A stretch of DNA of 64,000 nucleotides from Marsupella aquatica (lineage: Eukaryota; Marchantiophyta). The notes beneath the pieces are model-generated. The model was given only the letters and a program-made list of their open reading frames with translations. It did not search any database and was not told the origin of the DNA. The stretch is taken from positions 7,874,001 through 7,938,000 of the forward strand of contig OZ316895.1 of NCBI GenBank assembly GCA_973895155.1, in the 5' to 3' direction. Positions 32,714-45,847 of the stretch are shown here, in pieces (position 1 is the stretch's first letter; each line of letters opens with the position of its first letter). The position numbers were made by a program, and so were the translations under genes.

Positions 32714-35700
32714 TGTCAAGGTTATGCTCTCAACATAGTGTCAAATCCAGGTAGTGATGACTGGATTCTAGATAGTGCATGTACCGTTCACATTTGCTCT
32801 AGAAGAGATTGTTTTAGTTCTTACACGGTTTCCAACGGGTTAGTGTTGATGGAAAATGGAATCCCATGTCAAGTTGTTAGACTTGGATCTGTAAGATTTT
32901 AGATGTTTGATGGTGCTGTGAGAACATTGAGGAATGTGAGAGATATTCCCAGCATGATGAAAAATCTCATTTCACTTGGAGTTTTAGAGGCAAATGGCCA
33001 TCAGTGGAGTTTTGCTAATGGTGTCCTTCAGGTTTTAACTGGTACTAAAGTTGTATTGAAGGGAAAGAGACATTGCAATCTATACGTTTTGGAGGGCAGT
33101 GTAGTCTGTGATGAAGCCAATGTAACCTTATCTCATGAGGAGACGGCCCGGCTGTGGCACTTCCGTTTGGGCCACATGAGTGAAAAAGGTTTGGTTATTC
33201 TTCAGAAGAAAGGATTACTTTCTAATTTGCAATCTTGTAAGTTGGAATTTTGTGAGCACTGTGTGCTAGGGAAACAACATAGGAAACCCTTTGGAGTTGG
33301 AACTCACACCAGCAAGGAGGTACTTGAGTATGTACATAGTGATGTGTGGGGTCCAGCCCCTACTCCCTCACATTCTGGACGGTTATACTATGTCACGTTC
33401 ATAGACGATTACTCAAGGTATGTGTGGATATACCTTCTACACAATAAGTCTGATGTTTTTGCCACTTTTAAGGAGTGGAAAGCCCAAGTTGAAAATCAGA
33501 CTGGTAATAAGGTGAGATATCTTCGATCGGATAACGGCGGTGAATACAGTTTCGGGGAATTTAGAACGTATTATAAGGAGCAGGGGATTACCCGCCATCT
33601 CACAACAAGTTATACTCCTCAGCAGAATGGTGTTTTTGAGAGACTCAACCGAACACTATTGGACCGCTCGAGAAGTATGTTGAGTCAATCATGCTTACCA
33701 CATGAGTTTTGGGCTCAAGCTGTCAACACTGCAACTTATTTGGTAAATTTTTCTCCATCCAGTTCTATTGGATTCAAGACGCCATTTGAAATGAGGTACG
33801 GGCGTCCAACAGATTACTCACATCTGAGGATTTTTGGATGTGATGTTTATGTGCTTACACCTTCCCAGCTTTGATCCAAGCTGGAGTCCAAGTCGAAGAA
33901 GTGCATTTTCCTTGGCTATCAGAAAGGTGTGAAGGATTATAGGTTATGGGATCCAGACTTAACCTCTAAACTAATTGTCAGTAGAGATGTGTCCTTTAAT
34001 GAATCCAGATTATCAAAGGAGGGGGAGAGTTCTCAGGACTCCCATACTGACAAGGGGAAATCTCCCATCCCGGACCGGGTTGAGGGGGAGATTAGTCATG
34101 ATGCAGTTCATGACAGGAGAGATGGAGAAGCTCCGGGCTTGGAGCTGGTTCCTGTGATGGAACAAGAGGAGAAAATTGTTGCTAGGATACCTCAAATTCA
34201 ACCAGCAGCAGCAACAGATCAGCCTGAGTCATCTACTAGAAGAACTTCCAGTCGTTCTACTAGAGCTCCTACTAGGTATGGTCAATGGGCAGACTCATCT
34301 AAGCTAGATGATATTGACATTGCACCTGATGAAGATGATATGGCTTTGATCTTGGAAGAAGGAGAGCCTTCTTCGTATAGTGAGGCTTGTGCTTCAGAGC
34401 AGAAGCATGAGTGGAATGCAGCAATGCAGAGGGAGTTGCAATCTTTGAGTGACAACAAGACATGGGAGCTGGTGGAGCTTCAAAGAGGTCAGCAAGTGGT
34501 GGACAGCAAGTGGATTTACAAGTTGAAGGATAGTTCTTCAGAGGGTGGAGACAAGATCTACAAGGCAAGGCTTGTTGCCAAGGGATTCACTCAGGAGAAA
34601 GGAGTGGATTACAATGAGGTCTTTTCACTGGTGGCTAAGTATTCCACAATTCGGATCTTGTGTCAGCTTGTTGTGTTTTTTAATCTGGTGATGGATCAGA
34701 TGGATGTTGTTACTGCTTTTCTCTATAACAACTTAGAAGAGTTGATCTTCATGAGACAGCCACTAGGCTTTATGAAGAAGGGCCAATAGAACTTAGTTTG
34801 CAGATTGCTCAAGTCCTTGTATGGATTGAAGCAATCTCCCAGACAGTGGAACAAGCGGTTTGATGATTTCATGTTTGCTCAAGGTTTTACAAGGATGGTG
34901 TATGATCCTTGTGTGTATACGAAATCAGTCAAGAATGATGTGTTTGGTTTCATCATTCTGGTGATCTATGTGGATGACATGCTGATTGTGGCTAAAGATC
35001 AATCTGAGGTTGACAGTCTCAAGGCGAAATTGAGTGCTGAATTCAGGATGAAGGATCTTGGTAAGGCCAAGAGGATCTTAGGGATGGAGATTTTTAGGAA
35101 CTCTGATACTGGACAATTGTGCTTGAGTCAAGGCCAGTATGCGAGGAAGGTACTTGCACGATTCAACATGGAGAACTGTAAGCCAGTGAGTATTCCTTTA
35201 GCTTCACATTTCAAGTTATCATCGGCTTTCTCTCCTACGGATGCTGTGGAGAAAGGTCTGATGGCTAAGATTCCTTATGAGAAGGCAGTAAGCAGTCTGA
35301 TGTATTTGATGACTTGTACTAGGCCTGACTTGGCCCTAGCGATGGGCAAGGTCAGCAGATTCATGTCAAATCCAGGGAAGGTACACTGGGAAGTTGTGAA
35401 ATGGATTCTCAGGTATGTGAAGGGAACACAGGACTATGGATTACTATTTGATGTCAGATCAGATAGAACGTTAGTTGGCTATGTAGATTCTGACTATGGA
35501 GGCTGTCTGGATACAAGGAGGTCTACAACTGGGTTTGTATACACTCTTGGAGGAGGATGTATCAGTTGGAAATCTACCTTGCAGAAGTGCATTTCTCAGT
35601 CTACTACAGAAGCAGAGTATGTTGTAGCAGCGGAAGTAGCAAAGGAAGCAATTTGGTTGGATAAGTTGATTGCGGAGATGGGTTTAGAGCATGGCAAAAT

Positions 35701-35935
35701 GACTCTAAACTGTGATAGTCAAAGTGCTCTTCACTTGGCTGCTAACCAGGTGATGGATAGCAGGGTGAAGCACATTGATATCAAGTACCATTTTATCAGG
35801 CAAGCAGTGTCTGATAAAACTTTTGAGCTAGTCAAGATTGATGGAAAGCTCAATCCCGCTGATGCCTTTACCAAAGTGATTCCTTTGGAGAGTTTCTCAA
35901 GACACCGTGCTACTTTGCAGGTTTTGCAGTTATAG
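32714..35935 (+). pseudogene. Copia BC pol (protease to RNase H), disrupted
   Basis: Protease active site WILDSACTVHIC near 32760, integrase zinc region (HFRLGHMSEKGL..CEHC), integrase core (HSDVWGP, SDNGGEY), RT with YVDDM at 34967, and RNase H to the stop at 35935. Broken by TAG near 32900 (Arg in A), TGA near 33872 (Arg CGA in A) and TAG near 34787 (Glu in A). Otherwise the frame is long and well preserved. It is closest to Copia A. Confidence 0.9.
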
Positions 35936-36142
35936 TACAAGTAGAGTTATTTAGCAATGTGTGACTATTTGTATATGGATTACTCATTCCTGTTTGGCTA
36001 CGGTTTAGTTCTAGTTAACCCTTAGTTAACCCTTGTGGTTTTTAGGGGGAGACCTGGTTTGGTGATTGTCTAGAACTTCCCGCTGAGGATTCCATATGGT
36101 AGCATTTAGTCCAGTCCCCAAGACAAGAGTCAAAGGGGAGTT

Positions 36143-36486
36143 TGTTAGATATTGCTCTAGTCTTGTGATTCATGAGCTAACCACAGTTAGTCTAACTCAG
36201 GTTAGGACTTAGCTAATGTTAGCGGTAGTGTTGTTGTGTATATAGCCAGGGCTGATGCCAGACCCTGGGGGAACTTAGGCTCATTGTTACGGAGCTAGTT
36301 GAGAGATAGGAAGAGCTTGTGCTGTGGATGCTTGGTATGGCCGATCGGCCTAGAGTGCAGTAAAGCTCTTGTGTGTTCCCATGGACGTAGCCTCATGTGG
36401 AGGTGAACCACGTATCTCTCTGTGTCGACTATTGTGCGTTGGATGTTTCATGGGCTTGCCGTTACGAATGTCGTCTATGCTCAACA
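36143..36486 (+). repeat. Copia BC 3' LTR
   Basis: 344 bp, TGTTAGATATTG to CTCAACA, preceded by the purine-rich tract AAAGGGGAG. It lacks the MITE present in the 5' LTR, so it shows the empty site. Confidence 0.95.
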
Positions 36487-36487
36487 A

Positions 36488-36664
36488 GCAGGGTTCAGTA
36501 AGGGCCTCGTCTATGTGCAGATGGTGTTGAAGAGCTTGGGCATGATAGAAGGACATAGTTATAAGAAGCGTTAGCAGATGATCAAGGGAGTCGATGCGGA
36601 TAGTAATGGGAAGGTGGACTTTCAGGAGTTCAAGGAGTTGATGTCGTCTGATGCTTTTCGTTAA
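36488..36664 (+). pseudogene. Calmodulin-like (CML) EF-hand pseudogene fragment
   Basis: The frame ending at TAA 36662-36664 reads like the last EF-hand of a plant calmodulin-like protein. QMVLKSLGM matches the usual helix. VDADSNGKVDFQEFKELM contains a canonical 12-residue calcium loop with Asp1, Asp3, Asn5, Asp9 and Glu12. An in-frame TAG interrupts it between the helix and the loop (KKR-stop-QMI). The upstream EF-hands are missing and the fragment starts right at the Copia BC 3' LTR. I found no matching partner left of the 5' LTR. Confidence 0.75.
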
Positions 36665-38441
36665 GTGGGGGCTGGAAAATCTGACAAAGCTTCGTTCCAA
36701 CTTTCAGGAGTAGTGGGACTGTTGTACACTTACTCCTCTATGCACGGGCTACGACAACTTCACGGAACGAAAGCTAGAGGAATTTGGTCGGCCAGTTGTA
36801 TCTGTTCTACTTACCTATGACACACGTGCGGCATCCACACATCTATACAATGTCACGAAGACCATCTAAACTCAAGGACTCTACCTCAAGCTCGTCAAAC
36901 AGAATTTCCGAAGATGCGCATTGCAGCAAACTTCCGTTTCTTCAAATGCTTTACTGACAAGTAATTTACAATGATTGCCATCGCGCAACCGAAACGTCAT
37001 AATAAAAATTGAAAATCTCATCCTGACCTACTCACTATACCTCAACTTTTTCTACTTTATAAAGGCCGCGGCTCTATGGTCTCCGTGTAGATGTATGCCC
37101 CAACGCCTTCTCTGCCGCAAGGGGCACATAGAGCAAACCAAGTAAACAACCATCATGTAAAGAACCTTCCACTTTGTAGAACAGGAACAGTCGACAATCA
37201 TGCAGAGCTGTTTCTCATTGTGTAGATTACAAGTGAGAGAGATGAGTTTTTTTTGAAGCAGGAGAGGAGGCGCAAATAGACAAGAAGAACTACTTAGATT
37301 GAAGGAGAAACCAATCATTAAACCAAGGAAGAATTGCGAACAATTCATAAGGACAGTACACGATCGAAATTGCCAGAAGAGATCAGAGGACCATTCCTTG
37401 TAGAAGCGAGAAGGAGAGAAATCCACAACTTACCACCACAGGTAGCTCTACCACCTTGCTTGCGACTTGTGCTGCTTGTTCCACTATTTTCCTGGTCATT
37501 ATGAAGAAGATTACAAAATCACATTTGTATGAGGTAATTTCACTAAACTTCGTAAAACTATCTCATCATAATAGTCTCTGATTCCATAACATTTTGGACC
37601 ATAATAGCCTCTCACAACTTGAGTTAAAGCTAATATTACATACATAATTTTTACTCAAAGAAGGCCTAAAAAATGTAACCAGGGGGTCCACAAACTAATT
37701 TGAAAATTTATTTTTAATTTTCATTGTTTGTACAATGACAAGGTCTAACTGTTCTTTTTAACTTGTCTCAAACAAATATAGTCTTGTTTGATACTTTTTG
37801 TAGAATGAACCTTTCTTGTTTGTAACAAATAATGCTGATATGGTAGCATGTGCTTCCAGGGATTTTGGAATGAACTTCCCATGGGGGTAGGTAAATATGC
37901 ACCAGTTAGGAATTATGAGATGAAACATTGTGATCAATCTAAGCATACACAATCTTTTGCAACATTGTGCTTCTAAATAAATCCCAGAATTTTATTTGCG
38001 AATATGGAATTGGTCTTGCATCCATCCAGGGCTGCATGATATGTGGCACATAGTTCTTCAATGCCTTCACAATTGCATGTGCTACGAACAAAAGTAGCTG
38101 TGGACCAGGCCTTCGGTAGTATACACTGTCATGAGTTTGTCCCAGCAGAGGAACGTTGTCAATAATAAAGTCAAGAGGCACCTTCATTAAAAGAGCTAAG
38201 TACTCGTCAATTCCGAGACATGCAAATTGATGTTGCCTTCCACATTACGAATATTAGTGCTGATAATTAATAAAATTAACATAATAAGCAGTTCTGTGAA
38301 GCAGAAGGCAGAAGCACAAATGATAAAGAGAAGTTGAGAATAAATTCCGCATAAGTAGAGTGAACAGGAACAGAACAACTGAAGTTAGAAGAGCCAATGA
38401 CTGAGGTATATGCTTCGTGGGTCCCCTCGGTGAATTTTCTT
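36665..38441. other. Non-coding stretch, nothing recognised
   Basis: Short open frames only. The first few hundred bases may be the 3' flank of the EF-hand gene. No transposon ends or RNA genes seen. Confidence 0.4.
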
Positions 38442-38515
38442 ACTCAGTGATAGCCCCCCATGAAAACTTTTGTTACAGTATAGACCCCCATGAAAGTTTT
38501 GCTACAATTTATATC
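38442..38515. repeat. Short degenerate tandem repeat, ~37 bp
   Basis: ATAGCCCCCCATGAAAACTT and then ATAGACCCCCATGAAAGTTT, about 36 bp apart, are followed by a partial third copy (TTATATCCCCTC). The copies are diverged. Confidence 0.6.
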
Positions 38516-41500
38516 CCCTCTAACATTACGGGCATTGTGGTAATTTCCAAATAAAAAGAAGAAGATAATTTCAACACCTTATGATGAGGAAGTATCATCT
38601 TGGGTCATTATAATAATTATTGAACGGGATGATAGATTAGTGGAATTTCTCTGATACCTTTTCTATGACTCACACCGCATCAATCACATTGAATGAACTA
38701 AAAGATTATTGGTATACTAAGGGATGGAAAAGTTACATTTCTACAGGAATTTCTGCCTTCTACAACTAGATTGTGTGATTGGGCTTGATAGTAATCAATG
38801 TCGTTCTTACATTTTGTAGCTAGTGATTCAGTGTTAGCTCCCCACTAAATTTTGCACACGAAAGCAACAAATGCCCCTTAACAATAAAAAGCATTACATC
38901 GTAATTGAGATAGGATAAAAGGAGAATTCCATTGTGAGATTTATGAGGACTCCCCGATCCCCTTCTATGGGGGATCCGTCAGGTCCAATCCCAGACGAAA
39001 AGGAGCAGAAAACAGTACTTCAAACACATATTGTAGTTACACAGCAAGTCAACAACTCAAAAATGACCAGCAAATACCCCAAACTTGGATGTATCAAGGA
39101 GAAATATCCTAAAAACATTGCCTTTAAATGACAAACACCTAGACCCGCATCTAGATCGTGGTCTTCATGAAAAAAGGCCCAGCGAAAGCAACAGACAATA
39201 CAGAATTGCAATTAGAACCGCATAGAAGGATTGTGGAAACTTCTGAAAAATTAAGCAGGTGCTCACTCCGAAGAATCTCAGAAGGAATTGGATCAAATAA
39301 CACCGATAACAATATAATAGGTTGATAAAGTATTCTAGATATGCTAAAATATTGCACAATTATTGGATCAAGAGAGAGAGAATGATACCTACAGCAAAAA
39401 GGAGCAAGGCAAATTTTGTAAGGGTCTTTTTTGCTCGATTTGACACAAACTGCTGATTTAGAACCCAATGGTCAAATACAACCACACTTGGTACCTACTT
39501 TAAAGTCGGTGAACTGAAATGAAGGGTGTATGATTGAGAAGATACTTCTTCTCCATGTTACAAGTTGAGAGTGGTGTCACACTCAAACACAATTGGTGCG
39601 AGAGACCTATACCGACAAGTACTTCCAGACCAATTCAGAGGGAAAACTACAGTAGTCACCAGGGTTTGCTCGGAAATCCACAAAAACCCACTTCAAATGC
39701 AACGTCCCTCTACAAGTAAGTGCAATGTTCACCAGCAATTCCAGTATTAGAGGAGTAGAACGCTTCTACAAGTGCAACTCCTAAGGTTTTCCAAAATTGC
39801 GCCAAATTAGATGAGCATCGGAAAACTGAGGAATTGTTTTGACTGAGGAAATTAGAACTGCTTACATGACTCCGCCGATCCAATAATCTTTCGAATTCCC
39901 CTTCCAAATTTCGTGAATAGATAACCTGTGTCCGTCTTTGTGAATTCTACGTAGCTTTTCGGCAATAACGAAGAAGGAACACGGTGGTAGAAAGGCGACC
40001 AATCAAAATTTTAAGGAGTTTGATGTAATGGAGAGCACTATTTAGCAAAGACTGCTACAGGAAATCCTACTATTCTACCAATTTCAGCGGGTAACAGTTC
40101 GGGACTATTGTTACCAGCGGAAATTGTTTGCGAGATCGATGTAACTCAGAGCAGCGATCTTCACTGAAAAAAATGGGGGAGAAGGATAATGGCCATTATT
40201 TTTTCCCATCCCCCAATTGCCTAAGGATGGCTATTTCAATTTCGAAGCGGAGTTGGCCCCACCAAAGCTTCGTCGATGATGAAAAGCGCACAGCTCTGGG
40301 ACAACAGAAATCAAGTGTGCCGGCGATATGTATACGGTAGAGCGGTAGACCCGGCAGCGCCGACGATCTGTTCGTCTTCAGTAAATATTGCCCTTCGTAG
40401 ACTGCAATCACCTTTCGACTTCTTTGCAGAAACGGTCAACTACGAAACAGATCTCGGCACTTTGGATTTTGAAGTGGACGAGAGCAATGACAATGGAGCC
40501 CAGATGTTCACACCATGCCAATGTGATAGCGACGGTAATACACCGGAAACGTAGTTTTCAGTAAAATGTTGAATCTCCAGAAAATGATTCATTTCATTCT
40601 CGGTTCCTGATGTATTGTCGACACAAAAATCACCGTTGTCCCGTAGCAATCGGTATTATGATTAGTGAAATGAAAGTTACTCCCATCCCCACGGGTGCTC
40701 TTACTATGCAATTAGGTAAATCGTCGTTCGATCTTACTGATCTGGGCAACTCCATGTTACCTCTGAAAATAAAGCGGACCCAGGGACAGTACTTGCACTG
40801 TTCACCACCAACAGCTGTATTAGTTTTGCTTGAATTTGACATAGGAGGCCGTTGTTCGTAAACTGAGACCCTGCAGCAACGAACTCCTTCACAAGTTCGC
40901 TACAAGTTGGACCAACTTAGAGATAAACCGTTTGGGTGATCTTCAGGCAGTCTAGTTTGCAATCAGTAGTACTTTCTTCTATCTGCGGCTCAACCACTTG
41001 AAGTAGCCCAACTTGTCATTTTCCGAAGTTCATACCGAACAGTACATTTATTTCAATTTTCCCGAGTATATATATACTCTAGGTCAGAACAAAGTGTTTT
41101 GCGCATTCTAATTTCACTATACACAAGATCTGTAGCAACTGATCACGCACAGGCTCCAAAAGTCGCCTCCTAAAAAAACCTACTGTAATTGGGTTGGTCA
41201 ATTGCACCAATTGCAAGAGCTTCCTCGAAAATACACTTAAGATGTCATGAATCGGAGTTCTGATTACTGCACGAGGAATTTTGCTTACAGTAATTTGTCA
41301 CCGTGTGATCGATCTCAAATAGAGCGAACAAAGGAAAACAAATTGAACACACATCAATGGAATGAGAAGTCAAAATGTGTAGAGATCTTAATTTCCGCCT
41401 TCTCTTTGAAGATAAAAAACAGACGAACTTGGAATTGTTCTCCGATCCATAAACGCGGGAGTGAGAGAGATGATCCCTACGGGCTAAACTCCCCGCGGAG

Positions 41501-44500
41501 ATCCGAGACATTTGGAAAGCGAAAAACATGAAGCTCCTTAACGGGAAAACAGCGAATACTTCACACAATGACACGTGGTGAGTTCAAGGACTTACACCCG
41601 CAGCATATTATATGAGTAAACAAGTAACCGGAGAACTCTTCGATCACAAAGAAGACAGAGTATCCTGTCACACACTGTCAATCAGGCCACACTGACTGCA
41701 GGTGGGAATAGCTTGCAGGGATCACTCCAGCCCATTGTACCAAAAGTAAGATGACTGTGAAATTAAACGAAGTGCGTCATAGTCTTTGAATATACCCAGA
41801 GCCTGCAGCAAAAGAAGAGGTTCATATCTTAACGAAAATACTGCCAGCACCGTCTCAAAAAAGCTGACATGAGGAAAATACTATCTGAAGTTCTTTATGC
41901 TCCCAGCTTGCTCATTATTTCGTAATATTGCCATGAAAAGGTACGTACCGCTGCCTCACAGCTCGTCTTAGCTTCGATTCATGACCGAAAGAGAATAATC
42001 GAATGAAGGAGCATTAGGAAACTCACACTAACAAAGTTCCCGACCTCTCTCCCGAAGATCGTCACCAATATGGAATGGGTGCAAATTACTAGTGTCAACG
42101 CTGGAAAGGGAGAGATTCATATCGGCTTCATGTTTCTAAAAGATCTCGTTTCTTGTGACTTACGTAATTATGGTCCCATCTGGAAAGCCTCCACGAAGCT
42201 GACCTGCTAGTACACTCAAACTAAATGTTATATAATTTTTGATGGTTTCCATGGTGGAAAGGTTCTCATCTTTAAAATTGTTGCCATTCACTGACTGAGC
42301 AAAGGCGGGCCATCAAAGACTCGCAGGTGGCATCCGCTGTTCCCCACGGTGGAAAAGGAAACCAGGATATCCTGCAAGATTTATTCTATTTGCATTGAAT
42401 TGTCTAGCGATTAACTGTGAACAGTCCCGTCCAATAAACTAACTCAATGTAACTGTGAAATCCAATTGAAGGACGTCATACCGATTGTAAGTTGACTTCG
42501 TAGATCCTTTACCAAGTGGAAAATACCCAAAGGCTTAAAGTTTCAGTTCCAGACGCCATCCATAGGAGGGAATGGGAAGAGGGTGCGGAACTGACCTCGA
42601 TATTAACGAAGTCTTCGACTTCTCTGACAGAAATTGGGTGTAGAATTAAATCATTCTTACCATTATGGCCGGCTGTCATTCGATGTCATCATGCGCACAG
42701 TATCTGTGCTCCTACCTGGGAGAAATATGGGGCTTAACTTCAGGCACCTAGCTTCGTTTGCTCTTTCTGTAGATAGAGAATCCACTACACACAGCTTGGA
42801 AGACATAGGCAAGGAACAGAGTCCTCAAGGTGCAATATGGGAAGATTTCCTTCAGTTTACCTGCACTTAACACACTGGACATTGATGGTGAAAAATCCAC
42901 TTCAAGAGTAGATATACTACTCAATGCCACTGGATCACCACTGCAACTAACGACTGCTACAGGATAAGTAAAAGTTTATGTGCAGAAAGAGCTGCCTTTG
43001 GCACTTCTGGAGATTTCCTCTGTTCTCACAATGATGGTTTAAAATCTAAATCGGTTGAGATTTTGATTTTGTTCCCAATGCAGAGTGATACATCTACAAG
43101 CTACTCCGTATTTACTGAGGTCTCACGCACACCCTGAGTGACGCTCACGAAGTACACCATAAACTGTCTGGAATAATGTTAATGGGTTTTCGGATTTTGT
43201 TTCTATGTCTATCACTTCTCCTTTAGTCGACAGCCTAGGGGGTGGCTTTTGTGGGAAGGAGATACAGAGCGATAGCATCAATAATTCCGAAGGTGTCTCT
43301 TATATTGCAAGCGTTTTGGTATTCACGGTTGAATATGTTTTTGCTTGTAAGCTCTGGAAAAGAGTGCATGTCAAGGAAGCTCCCAATCTATCGCCAGTTC
43401 TGACTACAGTGGACGTGGGAGGGAATTTCCTTTACTATGCAGGACAATTTTCCATTTAGTGATCCATGATTCAATCACTTGTTCGAAATTTCACTACACG
43501 GAAGTTACATTATTGCTTGCAATAAACGAAGACATCTTGTTTTCTCACATTTGTCGACTAGTTCAGTTGAGTAAGTTTATAAATAAAACTGTGAACTATT
43601 CGGCAGCGAACTGTCTCAAAAAGCTGTTTGCTTAGATCTTAACTGCGATTGAGAAAGGTTGGATGGAGGGTGATAATTACGGACGCCAAACCGAGATGGA
43701 TGGCTTTATCTGGGGTTTGGGTCGTGGCCGAGATGCAGTAGTAACAGTACCCCACTGCCCCACAGATCTTCTAGAGGTCCCCCACATGGGAGAGCCAAGT
43801 TTGAGACAGCAATTGATACGTTACTGTACGTTACATACAATACAAAGTACTAAATAGCTTGAAGGCGGCAAGGCAAGTCCTGTAGCTTTGTCATACGTAG
43901 TATGCGAGATTGAGGTGATGAGTGGCGATCCGTTTTAAGAAAGTAGTTTTCTAGCAAAGAGCCCCTATTATCCGTTCTTTGAAAGTGAATAGGTGTGAGT
44001 ACAATAAAGTGTGGACAAATTATATTCCCTAGTGTAATAAGAATAATGTCTCAAAAGAGAAAAAGAAACCCCACTTGAAAGATTTCTGGAGCAAGAGGAA
44101 GCTCCAGCATACAAATTTTAATGGCTGAATTAGTGGAGCAAGGGTTAGGAAACAAATTGCAGTGCAATTTACCAAACACTTAAAGATTCTTCATGCCTAT
44201 ATTCCCATTTCCTCTGGGTCATACTCTTGTTATGTTCCATTTCTTGTTCTGATGATTTGTAAGAAAAGAAATTAGGATTTTGCTGAACCCTAAGCTGCAC
44301 ACATGAGGCATGGTTTAGTGCATCATAAAACCTCCAAAAACTCACCGCACCCGATACTGTTTTTCACTCCCACCCTAAATTTTGATTCATGCCCCCTTAG
44401 CTAGATGGATGAAAACAAAAAAAAACTTGCCAAAAAAACAATTCTAGCTTGTTTCCCTTTCATTTTTTTCCCATCTTTTTGTCCACCATACTTTCAGTTT

Positions 44501-44671
44501 TGTCTTTGCTAAGAGTGATTGTGAGCTTTGAAATGATGATAGAAACCATGGTATATATCATCGTTTTAACGTACATCATTCTCTCCTTGTACATTTTTTT
44601 TTCCATGCACATGAATTTTGGTGGGGTCCTATCATTCTCTCCATGCACATACTTTTTTGTAAGCACATACA
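38516..44671. other. Long non-coding stretch, nothing recognised
   Basis: About 6 kb of mixed composition with no open frame above about 110 codons and no recognisable domain. A 92-codon frame from ATG 40276 (ending 40554) has a protein-like acidic C-terminus (DFEVDESNDNGAQMF), but I cannot place it. It could be a single exon of an unrecognised gene or chance. Confidence 0.35.
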
Positions 44672-44808
44672 TTTTGGTGGGGCCCTCGAGTCATTGTCTA
44701 GAGGACTCACTCTAGAAACCTAGACCTCAACTTTAGCTTTTTTGGTGGGGCCCTAGAGTCATTGTCTAGAGGTTTCACTCTAGAAACCTAGACCTCAACT
44801 TTAGCTTC
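44672..44808. repeat. Tandem duplication, 68-bp unit
   Basis: TTTTGGTGGGGCCCT starts at 44672 and 44740. Both copies continue through CATTGTCTAGAGG, CACTCTAGAAACCTAGACC and TCAACTTTAGCTT with a few differences. Confidence 0.9.
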
Positions 44809-44977
44809 CCTTTGCACTTTATAAGTACAATTGAAGATGTTTTGATATTAAATGATTTCTAATTAATTATTTTATCAAGAGATGGTCCAAGTTTTTCATA
44901 AAAAAATATGGACACATCAGAGCAAGTAAAGGGGCTCAATACCAGGTGACTAGGATAGGTAATGATTTTGCTAAATT

Positions 44978-45053
44978 GAGCTCCCCAGTTCATTAGGGTG
45001 AGGTCTAGGGTGTACGAGCTCCCCAGTTCATTAGGGTGAGGTCTAGGGTGTAC
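44978..45053. repeat. Exact tandem duplication, 38-bp unit
   Basis: GAGCTCCCCAGTTCATTAGG starts at 44978 and again at 45016. The 38-bp units, ending TCTAGGGTGTAC, are identical. Confidence 0.92.
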
Positions 45054-45377
45054 CCATATTTGAAATGCTAACTAGGATTACATAATTTAGTTATTTGGCC
45101 CTCTCATTATGTATTCTTTAATACTTGTAAGGAAGCTAACACATATTCTCCAGTTATTATTATTTTCTATTTCTAAAATTAATGCATACCCTAGTAACAT
45201 TCTTAAATTTGCATAGAAAAATGATTCAATCTTTCATAGGCACTAATTTTGCATCATACCTTAAATTTGCATCACAAACTTAGTTGATGTTTTATGAGCA
45301 CTCTAAAATATTTTGGTAGTCAGATACAGACCGTGACAAAAGGCCACTCACGGAAAATAAAAGAGACTGAACATTCA

Positions 45378-45847
45378 CTATCTTTTCTGTGGCAATTTAT
45401 CTGCGTCTTTCCGTGCGCTCATGTCGAGTGCTGAAATGTATAGGTTAGCACCTTCGCAATTGCAGGAAAACTTGCCATCAGACAGGCGAGTCTTGATTAT
45501 TACAGGTACGAGTAAAACTGAATCGAATTGGGGGAGACCGACTTTTTTGTGCAAGAATACTAAACGAGTTGCAAATATTAGTCAGGACCAGTCGAAGAGG
45601 AATGTAGTTGAATGTTCAAATTGTGCTTACAGGTTCGCGAACGGTGTCCATCAATTACAATGATCCTTTCACATTCAGAAACTTCACGTTGAAATGAGGT
45701 TTTGGGGCTCAAATCGACTTGAACCCAGACTTGAGTTGATTGAGCAGAAATTGTCCATTCCTTTGGCAAAACTACTGGTTCCTTTACGAGAATGAAGAAT
45801 TTCGTTGCGAGGGTAAAGAATTTCGTGTTCCTCAGGTCCTCCGCCAT
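45378..45847 (-). CDS. Possible two-exon hypothetical gene (unrecognised)
   Basis: Exon 1 would run 45847-45631 from an ATG (MAEDLRNTKFFTLATKFFIL...). It ends at a good donor (T|GTAAGC). Exon 2 would run 45517-45378 after an acceptor (GATTCAG), in matching phase, to TAG at 45378-45380. The 113-bp intron is plausible for a plant. The product is 118 residues and I do not recognise it; exon 2 has a Cys pair (FSCNCEG). The phase match and protein-like composition are the only support. A partial gene or chance are both possible. Confidence 0.28.

Larger units (their letters stand above)
23933..36486 (+). mobile_element. Copia BC: LTR retrotransposon, old, split by Copia D
   Basis: A Copia element related to A but with different LTRs. 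It spans 12.55 kb only because it contains Copia D (26243-32633) in its gag and a MITE in its 5' LTR. Without these it would be about 5.8 kb. The LTRs show many substitutions, clearly more than those of A or D, so this is the oldest of the three. No matching 5-bp target duplication is found (left GAAGA, right AGCAG; a one-base shift gives AGAAG/AGCAG). The right border abuts an EF-hand pseudogene fragment. Confidence 0.93.
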
